This document shows positions 55,259 through 64,000 of a stretch of DNA of 64,000 nucleotides, piece by piece. Position 1 is the first letter of the stretch. Every line of letters starts with the position of its first letter. The notes beneath the pieces were generated by a model, which worked only from the letters and a program-made list of their open reading frames with translations, was not told the DNA's origin and made no database searches. A program made the translations under genes and the position numbers. The DNA comes from Neopestalotiopsis rosae (Eukaryota > Ascomycota > Sordariomycetes > Amphisphaeriales > Sporocadaceae), in assembly GCA_023078685.1 (NCBI GenBank), contig JALGAS010000004.1, positions 6,076,001 through 6,140,000 of the forward strand. Direction: 5' to 3'.

Positions 55259-56535
55259 ATGAACTACGCCAATATGATTGAGGAGAAGAACCTCAAGGTG
55301 AGCAAATAGGAATGCAAAGAGACTTATGCTTATTGTATCTTACCCGCTGACACTATCTACTCCACCAACAGAAAACCTTCATCATTGCGACCCTCTGTTC
55401 CACACTCGTCGGCACGTTCACTTCCTCCATCGGCCTCTGGGATAGAGTGAAAGACCGGAGGCAGCAGAAGCAGCGTGATACAAAGCAGGACGACAAGATC
55501 GCCAAGCTCCAGGCCCAGATCGACGATGCCGAGAAGCGCAACAAGGAAAAAGAGGACCGGATTGAAAAATTGAGTCATCGTGGAGACGACAGGTCCCGTT
55601 CCCGGGATCGGGATGATTTGGGATGGGCCCTGGAACGGTCCGGTGCTGCAATAAACAGGGAGTTCGACGAAGGTTATGCGCGCCTGGGAAGGAGGTTTGC
55701 CATCGGCGATACGGTGACGGAGAACAGGTTGCAGGCCCAAGTCATTGCCCTGCAACAAACAGTCATCAACGTCCTACAGGATGCGCTCTACAGTGGACGA
55801 CAACTGGACCAATATGACATGTCGAAACTCATGGCAGCTTCAGAGGCTGCCAAGAATGGCTCCCTAGACGCTTTGCGACAACAAAGACAAAGACAATTGC
55901 TGGCCGTAGAGGGGCCACCACAACCGCAGCTATATCCACCACCAAAACGAGCCTCGACGATAATCGAGACGGACCCGCTGTACTGTCGGTATGCGCTGGA
56001 TTTGCAATACGTACGAAACAAGCCGCTGGCGAACAATTTTGCGCCAGGAGGCAGTTGTCGGTGCCCAGAGTGTGGAGTACGGCTGGACGTCGAGTCGGAC
56101 GATTTTTGGGAGATTGACAAGCGCAACGTGATCACAACCGAGAGCGGCGATCGGTATAGGGAGCGCCGCGAGATGATCGAGGAGCGCGAGTTCCACCTCG
56201 GTCAACGATTTATCGTCAAGTGCCACACGCCGGACGGCGAGTTCGCCTGCGTTCTATGCTCACGCCACCGTGAACAAGACGCCATCTGCCATTCCGTCAA
56301 GTCTCTCGTCAACCACGTTGGTCGCTTCCACACGGTCGAGGAACTTGAGCGCGAGGTCGACTTTGCCCAGCACTCGCGTACTTTGCCCATGCCCAAGGCT
56401 CTGCCGCCGCCACCTGCTCCCGCCCCACCCGTTGTTAGAGAGAAACGTGCGATTGAGTATACTCCGGCTGTCCGCACAAGAGATGACTTTGAGCTGGATC
56501 GGCAGAGTAATGGCCGCGCTTCCGCGTATTCCTAA
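55259..56535 (+). CDS. Uncharacterised membrane-anchored coiled-coil protein with zinc-finger C-terminus
   Basis: Exons 55259-55297 and 55372-56535 give 400 aa. The second exon opens with a hydrophobic stretch (TFIIATLCSTLVGTFTSSIG) that could be a membrane anchor. A charged coiled coil follows (RRQQKQRDTKQDDKIAKLQ, DDAEKRNKEKEDRIEKL). The middle is Gln-rich with RQQRQRQLL. The C-terminal half has CRCPECGV and CVLCSRHR followed by H-x4-H (HVGRFH), a C2H2-like zinc finger. The last part is proline-rich. I do not know the family or function. It converges on the hydrolase-CorA gene with about 290 nt between stops. Confidence 0.85.
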
Positions 56536-56825
56536 GGCCTCCCAAACTATCTACTCATGATTTTTGGCATGGTGTTTCAGGAGTTGGGGATATAGTCGGA
56601 TGGTCATTTCATCGATCTTGCAGATCAAGGGCGTATTCTGGAATTTACGACGTCCATGACATAGATGGCCACGTATACAAAATCAAATCAAATAAATGTA
56701 AAAGCACTGAAAAGCCAATCAAACTGTGCGGAATCGAGTATCATTGGCGATGGGGTTGGAAAACATTTCTTTGTCAGACATCATCTCCAAATAGGCTGCG
56801 CGATCCAACTCCCACACCCTGAACT

Positions 56826-59800
56826 TCACGTCGTGAGATCTTTCCAGATACTCTTCCTGAATGTCTTTTTCTTTGCCAATCCAATCCTTGCTGGCTCCCT
56901 CCGGTTGAGGTCTGGGATCTGGTAAGTGGATTGCCTTTGCATCCTGACAGTTTCCCAGAAATCATATGACCTTTCCTTCTTGGCTCTGCTCAGCTTGCCT
57001 CTTTCCTGTTTGAGTCGACGTCTGGTCAATTTGGCTTCCTTGTGCTTATCTGACTGCATCTTGGCCATGCTGTCCTTGATACCCTCCCAACCACCCTTCA
57101 TTCCTTCAAAGGCGGATTTGAAGAAGCCCTGCACACGACTGCTAAACGCCGCGATCAAGGCTACCACGACCAGCGCAAACGAGCTCGGTAGAGATATTGC
57201 GCCGATTGTAGAAAGCGTCATGTAGGTTGTACCATCCTCGCCAGCCCAGTCGGCCGTATTCATACCAAAGAGACTCGTGAAGAAGCTGAGCGGCAAGAAG
57301 ATGACTGTGAACGTGGTAAATATTATAACGCTGAGGTTCTGCGTGCTGGCGAGCTCTGTTTGTAGCCGGCTCCAGCGGACTTCGTCGACTTGAGCCTTGC
57401 GCTGCGCCATCTCGAGAAGCTTCTCATAGTCGGTGCGGGTGGCCGCGATGCGGTCCTTCATGTCCACAACCTGCTGTACGTAGTCTGCGAGTCGCGACAG
57501 GGCTTCTTCAAGATAGCGCCGACCGTTGTGAGTGTGCTCCCGTAGCTCGTCGCGGTCCTGGAACAGACTATGCATCTTTTCAATCACAGCCGTCTGCTCT
57601 CGGAACAGAGTTGATAGCGTATTGAGCTCGTCATCCATGTCGCGGAGCTCCAAAACGGCCGACGTGTTTTCACGGTTCTCACGTTCTGCCTGTTCCAATT
57701 CTCGCTTGTGTCTCTGCTTGATCGACTCGGAACGATTATCGTCGTAGTCTTCCGAGTCGGAGTCCGACTCATGAATCCGATCGCGAAATGTCTGCATCCT
57801 AAATCTCTTCAAGGACGACGTCATGCGCTCTGTCAGAATGCCAATCGCCTCTTCAAAAATGCGAAAGATTTCGAGATCGGGGTGAGAGGTACGATCGAGT
57901 AGCACAGTCACAGCGTGCAAAGTGATGAAGGCTGCAAGATCCAGCGCGTTGTCGCAACGGCCAGACAAGTCGCCGTTGAGCTCATTATAGACGCTGTTCC
58001 TGAGGTCTGCCTGCTGGAACATGGGTCCTTCGGTCGGGTGCGATTCTCGTTTGGGGAAAAAGGTAGTGATGGTGGTCATGTCTACAGACCAGAGCCACAG
58101 CTGGTCCACCATGAGAACGTTACCATCGAGGATATCATCTTCGACATCACTGGGCGTCTTGTTCTTATCGTGCATGACAAGTTCGGCCTTGACAGCATTG
58201 ACGACCGAAGCAAACCGGCCAGCTGGGGACACGGGCGTTTGCTCTTTCATTGCTCGAGTCCCAAACATGTCTGTATTCTTTCTGCCAGAAGGGCCTGAGG
58301 TCCGCTCCTTGGTGAGCTTGTACATCATTTGGTCGTCATCCCGAGCATAAGTGTCCCGAAGCGATGGGTACCCATATTGATCCAAAGTGCGACGTGTGTT
58401 CAACGGTGGATCGTGACCAAGATATTCCCAAATAACGCGCACATCAAGAGACATGTCAGCCACATCCTTGGGAACTGGTCTCGCTCTGCCGTGTTCAAGC
58501 CGCCTCCGAACAATATTGCGGCGGCGGATCAGGTTTTGGTACGTGTCAAAGTGGAGGTAGGGCAGATAGAGGTAAAAGTGGTCTGGGCTGTTGAGCGCAG
58601 GGCTATTCCTTCCACTCACATCAGGCGATGCAGGCCGTGGTGAACCTGGGCATATTAGCAAAAGGCTGTTGCTATCGGCTTTTCAGCCACACTTACTTGC
58701 TTCGGCCGGAACAAATGCGCATCCAGGCCGAACGTATGACGCATGAATTTGCCCATGGCGGCCTTGGACATGTCTACCTTTCCAGTACTGGTTGTTCAGC
58801 AGGTTCGAATAATTGCGATGCTGTGTTTCGGACAGTTTACCAAATATAGTCTGTTATGCGTAAGCATTATGCAAACTTCACTCAAAAGAGCTGTACCGAC
58901 CTTTACCCAGTGTGGATTGGTATAGGGTAGATGAATCCACATAAATTTCCTCTTTGACGGATCTGGTCGCGAGAAGCCAGCAGTCAAGTCCTCAAGTGCT
59001 GATGCACGGCTAGATCTGTGTCCTTGGTGTCTTGAGGAAGAATCGTATTCTTTGTCGTCAAAGTACGGCGGTGCGTCGCCTGCCAACTGCTCTGCTAGAG
59101 GCACAGTCCCAGCAGTGTTACGAGGCGAGACGTCAGATCCTATGGGCTCTGACAATGTTCGCGACGTTTTATCACTATCTGTGCCGCGGCCTGGGCTGCT
59201 TTCACGACTGCTCGGTGTTCGGAAATCGGGTGTCGCCAGTGCCGGTACAGTAAGTCCACGACTACGCCGAGATGGAACATTGGCAGGCTCAGATGCTGCA
59301 GATCTTGTGTCGCCAAAGGTTGGGCGTTGTGCGTGGCTAGTAATAACGATCTGCGGGCCTTCGACCTGCTCTAGGCTATCAGAAGCGTTGTCCGACTGTG
59401 ACCTTGTACCTTGTAACATCCTCTGCCCAAAGTCTTGTACATTACTCCATATTCCCAAGGCTCCCGCACCTAGATGACTCAGTCCACCTACACTGGTAGG
59501 CCTCGTACGAGAAGCTGGTCTTATACTCGCGCGACGTGGCTTGGTTGCTCTCGTGTTGAGTCGTTCACTCAAACACCTCTCAGGTCCTTTTTCCAAGAAT
59601 TCGTTCAACTTGTGCTTGGAGACGTAAAGTCGCACGTCAGACACACTGTCGGGATCAGGGTCGTCGTAGAATCCTATAAGCTCCAGCTTGACATGCTCGG
59701 AGAGATGTAAAGGCGTATGGGCATCAGCACTGAGCTTATGTGCCTTTATTACGGCCTGGTGAAGGTCTTCCAGATACGATTCCATGATTCGAGTGTTCTT

Positions 59801-60916
59801 GGGGCCGAATGATGCACATTTAGCGTGCTCGCTCTCCAGCGAAAATGCTTGTTCATGACGGCTGCCTACGAGACTGGACTTGATGGAAGCAAGTGGCGCA
59901 CTAAAGTGTACCTCGTCGAAATCAGACAAGCCCAAGCCGGAGAGTTGAGAATCGATCGTTTCATAGAAAGTCCATATATTCATCTCGCTTGCAATGTCCA
60001 TGAATCGCTCATGCAGCTTGAGTAATGGCCGGTGATTTAGCCGTAATTCATCGCTAATGGACCGTGGGAGTGGTCGTGAAAGATATAATAAATGTTCTAT
60101 GCTATCACGAAGGTTCGGCATAGACAAGTAACTCGAGCCCCGGTGGGGCGTTGCTGCAAATAGTCAGTATTAATCAAAGGTAAGCAATTTAGATGGCCTA
60201 CCAAAGAAAGTTGTTCCGTGGCAGTTGAAGACGATCCAGCGTAGCTTCTCGGTCAAGCTTGCCTTGACGAGCGCTTGTTTCACCACTAGACCACCAATAC
60301 TATGGGCTACAAAGAAAATTGGCCGTGCCTTGCCGTGATCTTCGCGCAACCGACAAAGATGTCGCAAGAGGTCGTCAGCCATCTGGTCAAGCGTAACTCC
60401 GTCGCTAAGGTCGTCATGTCGATACAGTAACACTCGCGCAGTGCTGATCTCTGTACGTACGCCCTGGAGGATCCATAAGTCCTTGGCCCTGGGAAGATGT
60501 CGATTGATTGCTGGGGAGAGAATGCTGCTTCCCGGCAGCTGTCTTGCCGTTGGATACTGTTCTGGGTCGGAAACGTTGAAATATCCATCGCTCAATGGAT
60601 CTCTCGTCCATGTATCGATTGGCGACGCCCCAGGACAGGGTACCGCGATGATATCGACAGTTGTCTCGTTATATCCTGGGCCATTAACGTCTCCATCAAT
60701 AAGATGGAATCCCGATCCAGACCCATACGGCGAGGAACTTGGGCGGTCGGAAATGTTGTTTGATTCTGTCGATATTTTCTCAGCTGCGACCGAGTCGTTC
60801 TCTATGTTTGACGCCGCGGATGTTTGCGGAGGACCTGGGCGACTTGGTTCGGTCAAGGCTCGCGAGGGTCGCGACTGGTGCGTGGTGCCACCAGAGGTAT
60901 CATGAACGTCCGCCAT
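56826..60916 (-). CDS. Alpha/beta-hydrolase fused to CorA-like membrane domain
   Basis: Exons 60916-60202, 60153-58901, 58820-58697 and 58645-56826 give 1,303 aa. The N-terminal part is an alpha/beta hydrolase of the PGAP1/SERAC1-like type: VDIIAVPCPG, WTRDPLSDGY, the nucleophile in VAHSIGG (S206), and ATPHRGSSYL. A long low-complexity Ser/Pro/Arg region (about 400-630) follows, then KFMWIHLPYTNPHWV, NNQYWKGRHVQG, DPPLNTRRTLDQYGYPSL and YARDDDQMMYKLTKE, the conserved box of large fungal CorA-like proteins. Coiled coils precede two C-terminal membrane segments, the first ending in the CorA signature GMN (SLFGMNTADW). It may link lipid hydrolysis to ion transport, but that is inference. Exon 3 splice sites are weaker (GTCGGT donor). 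Confidence 0.85.
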
Positions 60917-62456
60917 GATGATTTTGATTCTAGCAGAGACGGCCGGTCCCAGTTTCCTTGGGAGACCATCTTCAGTGGTGTGCAACAATGGCCAGTAGTT
61001 TTATTTACGATAGAAGCCGCAGTTCAAGGGACAGCATGGAAGGCAACACTCGGGTCCGATTTTCGTGTCACGAAGCACGCCGTAGAGATACACGGACGGG
61101 CAGAAAGTGGATGTCTCAAGCTGACTCTACCCACCATCAGGCCAGGCACAGCCATTTCCGTCATTTTTGCACCCAGGTGTGTTCAAGGCAGGTGGGCGGT
61201 TCAGCCTTGGGGATGAGAAGGATTCGCGCTGCATGGTACTAAGGAGCGCCCAGTCCAACGGTGATTGGGCGTGAGACGGGAGACAGTCAGCGGAAGATCG
61301 GCAAGCTTATTTACTCCAACCCCAGCTAGGATTTTGATAGACATCAGCCATCCTGGCTGTCTGCTGCGGTGAAAGGAAGGGATTGCAGGTCTTGGGATCG
61401 CGATCTTGGAGTGATCACCAGAGCGGCGCTGAAACTTGAGTGTTAAACGTCACATGTGAAGTTGAAGTTATATTCAGTGATTACAGAACTTGGTGCATGC
61501 ACGTTATACATCGTAGCTGGTTTGATGTTTAACAGTCAAGACAAGATACTGCCTAGCTCAGCAGCCAAAGCCATCGCGGCACTAACCCCGGCGCTAAGGT
61601 GGCTCTATTCTCCACGACAGTGGTGCTCACTTGTGGGCTGCATCCAGGCTGAGTGTTAAGTGGTACAATAACGATGTTATAACGGTTCGGACCGCAACCT
61701 TGCAAGAAATGCGGTGTAGCTTTGACTGAAGGCATTATCTAGAGGTAATTGCTCGACGGTATATCTCGCCATGCAAACGTGATGATTGTCTCCATTGAAG
61801 TTGTGGGCGATATCACCAAGAAGTACATAGGCCGTCAAACTGCTATTCCAATATTTGGGTGATCACCACCCATCCCTCCATCCACATGCGACCTGGTGTG
61901 CCATCCTGCATTTTATGGTCAGCCTTCCAGGACATAATTCCATCTTGCGACGACATTCATGTCCGGGAGTGAGGATTACGAGCACTCAACGTGACCCATA
62001 CACACCGTCATATTGATGCATTAAACCGGGCATTATCTTTGACTTGTTACTCTCCAACCATCAAGTGTCCGTTGAGCACTCATACCTTGTGTATTCGGAC
62101 ACCTTGTCCCCGTTCTAGGTATCCCGCGCCATGCTCTCTCCGAGCTCGCTCGAGCAAAAAGCCCTAGCGCCTCCACCCGCTATACCCCTCACATTGACAT
62201 TCTCACGATAGCCTCCACAATCCCTCAAGATCAGTCTCTCGTCTCTTCTTAACCCAAACATCAATCAGCAATATGTCAAATATTGCCTGGGCAACGCATC
62301 CAGGTGGGTCTAGTCTGATATGCATCTCAAAGTGTACGTAATAAGCCAACTTCCCCTCCCTGGCTACCATCTTCTATGTCGATACGCACCGCTCCATCAT
62401 CCAATCATCGCAAAGATGAAATGGCCTCTTCATCGACCTTGTCGGCGATACTCTCT
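60917..62456. other. 1.5-kb gap, no firm gene seen
   Basis: A CT-rich leader near 62140-62273 precedes an ATG in CAGCAATATGTC and a 22-codon frame (MSNIAWATHPGGSS...) that contains a possible donor GTGGGT. It resembles the 5' end of a gene, but no continuation was found before the tRNA. Nothing else recognised. Confidence 0.4.
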
Positions 62457-62528
62457 GGGGATGTGGTCTAGTGGTATGACGTTTCTTTCGCATAGAAAAG
62501 GTTCGGGGTTCGATTCCCTGCTTCTCCA
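62457..62528 (+). tRNA. tRNA-Ala(CGC)
   Basis: 72 nt without intron. Acceptor GGGGATG pairs with CTTCTCC plus discriminator A, with one G-U pair and a T-T mismatch at the sixth pair. The A-box reads TGGTCTAGTGG and the B-box GGTTCGATTCC. The anticodon stem TTTCT/AGAAA is perfect, and the loop TTCGCAT gives anticodon CGC (codon GCG). T stem CGGGG/CCCTG has one G-T pair. The D stem is GTC/GAC with a mismatch next to it. It reads alanine GCG codons in translation. Confidence 0.88.
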
Positions 62529-63370
62529 TGTTTTTGCTCGGTGCGACTTATTATTTTGCAATACGATATGGCAGGTCGAAAGGCACTCCAACTGCATGCA
62601 TGTACACTGCAATGAGCTCTAAATATATATCAAGTTGTAGGGTTCGGCCATTTATTCATTCCTTTTTTTCATTGTCGATCTCTCGTATTTGTGTGAGTAA
62701 CCAAGTTGGGTCGAATTCGGCGCGGTTTCATGAAGTTCATGGGTATTGCGTTTCTCGCTCAACTTGACTTGTGCATTGAGTAGTATTGACGTATACCCAA
62801 CTGAGCCATGCTCGTTGTACTCGGCGTTGATTGCTGGTTTGCCGTGCAAATAGCCGTCAAATTTCCATTCACGACAAGGCTGAGATCTATAATGATTGTT
62901 TACGACTAGTGAGAGATAAGGAAGGTAAATTGTACAGGTGCGTCGCATATTGTAGGAGCTGCATCAGGCAAGTATTTACTGGGACTTTTGACAAAGGCAC
63001 GTCAGTCATGCATGATGCAGTTAAAAGTACCCAGGGTGCTGAGAATGAGCACCATGGTGTTCGGCAGAACACCATAAACGGTCATTAATGCACCAATCAC
63101 AACCTGTCTGTTGATGGCTGGCATGCTTGAAGATGGCGTGCTCGGCATTCGGCCAGCTGAGGCTGAACGTTGAAGAAAGAAAGAACCCTGCTGCGATAGG
63201 AGATATATATCTTAATTTGCCTCGGGGAAGCACTGCATTTTAGATGGAATGTAACAACCTTACAGCCTGATGTCTCTTCGTTGAGAACCTCGTGCTAGAA
63301 TCGCCTAGTCGCCTCACCGCTGCTGAATATGCGACTATAGTTGGGTGTCACTTACTTGACCTTTCTGAGT
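62529..63370. other. Intergenic between tRNA and right-edge gene
   Basis: About 0.84 kb. A poly-T run (CCTTTTTTTC, 62661-62670) lies about 130 nt after the tRNA, too far to be its Pol III terminator for certain; the closest T-run is GTTTTTG at 62529-62535, which is a suitable terminator. GATATATATC near 63201 could be a TATA element of the next gene. Confidence 0.4.
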
Positions 63371-64000
63371 ATGTCTCAGTCACCATCTGGCGGCTATGGT
63401 AGCCTCGTCGAGGCTATTCCAGCTCTTGTCTACCTCAATCAAACCTTTTCGACCCTTTCTCCATATCTAGGAGGAAGAAACTTTACGCAAGGCTGTTTGT
63501 TAGCTGTAAGCGAGTCGCTGCAGATCGTAGACGGCCATCTTGCTTTCAGAGAGCCCAATTACTTCAATAAGAGCTATGCAATCGCCGACATCGAAGATGC
63601 AGGAACTTATGGGTCGCTCTGCACGACAAATGGAACAGCTCCGCGTGTCCTGGTTCCTTATCGGTGGTGTGCCACTCATTGTTCTGGCTGGGAGCTATCG
63701 CATTACAACTCATTGCAGCAATGGATCGGGCCATTGGTGCAGTTTATCCTTCCTTGCCTGGCTTTCTGCTTAAGTATCCCCCGTGGCTGGAAGATTTCCC
63801 TTCCGGAGTGGATTTTCAAGCCTAACGAGAATAATATCGTCGCCTCCTTCGTCTACCCCACCAAGTTCGTCATTGCATTCATCATAGTGTTCTGCGACAC
63901 CATTGTTTGGCTGTCGATATGTTTTGCATTTGCTGGCCCGATGCTTCTCAGCGCTGTGTATGAATACATACTCGATGGTATGATACTCGATTTTCTGGTG
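63371..64000 (+). CDS. Multi-spanning membrane protein, 3' end cut by the window edge
   Basis: The frame opens MSQSPSGGYGSLVEAIPALV and stays open for 210 codons to the last base, with no stop. It has N-glycosylation sites early, then YRWCATHCSGWELSHYNS, followed by hydrophobic segments (WIGPLVQFILPCLAFCLSI, KFVIAFIIVFCDTIVWLSIC and FAFAGPMLLSAVYEYI). This resembles large fungal multipass membrane proteins of unknown role, in which the Ser/Gly N-terminus faces outward before a set of helices. The family cannot be fixed from the visible part. The start is chosen at the first ATG in frame. Confidence 0.78.
   Translation, partial: MSQSPSGGYGSLVEAIPALVYLNQTFSTLSPYLGGRNFTQGCLLAVSESLQIVDGHLAFREPNYFNKSYAIADIEDAGTYGSLCTTNGTAPRVLVPYRWCATHCSGWELSHYNSLQQWIGPLVQFILPCLAFCLSIPRGWKISLPEWIFKPNENNIVASFVYPTKFVIAFIIVFCDTIVWLSICFAFAGPMLLSAVYEYILDGMILDFLV

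Noticed and set aside
1..64000. CRISPR array, operon, bacterial insertion sequence or transposon with terminal repeats
   Set aside because: No regularly spaced repeats, no transposase or reverse-transcriptase motifs, and all clear genes are eukaryotic with introns.

Overview
The window is from a filamentous ascomycete (Pezizomycotina). The genes carry many short introns (48-82 nt, GT-AG, with CTAAC/CTGAC-like branch sites) and encode typical mould families: Zn2Cys6 regulators, HET and DUF3433 proteins, a P450, MFS carriers and plant-polysaccharide enzymes. The mix looks like a plant-associated or saprotrophic Sordariomycete, but genus cannot be fixed by eye. Exon models below were built by hand from reading frame, splice signals and family motifs; each complete spliced model closes in frame, except the gene at 35481-36784.

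Layout. 1.7-7.3 kb: Zn2Cys6 regulator, 2-oxoglutarate/Fe(II) dioxygenase and NCS1 nucleobase-type permease, plausibly one uptake-and-oxidation unit. 8-18.5 kb: LITAF-like zinc-ribbon protein, DUF3433 membrane protein, two convergent secreted-protein genes separated by a 28-G run, and a small GPI-anchor candidate. 19.3-31.3 kb: alginate-lyase-fold polysaccharide lyase, fasciclin protein, GH27 alpha-galactosidase, GH88 unsaturated uronyl hydrolase without signal peptide, Zn2Cys6 regulator and an anion-type MFS carrier. 31.5-40.7 kb: P450, SAM methyltransferase, a frameshifted secreted protein gene, an MFS exporter-type carrier and an octopine-dehydrogenase-family protein. 43-49.4 kb: pectin lyase, GH43 and an MFS sugar transporter. 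49.7-51.9 kb: HET-domain gene. 55.3-60.9 kb: coiled-coil/zinc-finger protein and a serine-hydrolase/CorA-like fusion. A tRNA-Ala(CGC) lies at 62.5 kb, and a membrane-protein gene runs off the right edge.

Working together. The 19-31 kb block reads as a polysaccharide utilisation locus. A secreted lyase would make 4,5-unsaturated uronyl oligomers, an anion carrier would import them, an intracellular GH88 would remove the unsaturated residue, and a neighbouring zinc-cluster protein would regulate. A second block (pectin lyase, GH43, sugar transporter) lies about 12 kb away.

The most unusual sequence signals are at exon level: a probable 3-nt microexon that completes the zinc cluster of the first regulator (skipping it creates an immediate stop), an 8-nt and a 21-nt exon in the permease, and a GC-AG intron in the sugar transporter.
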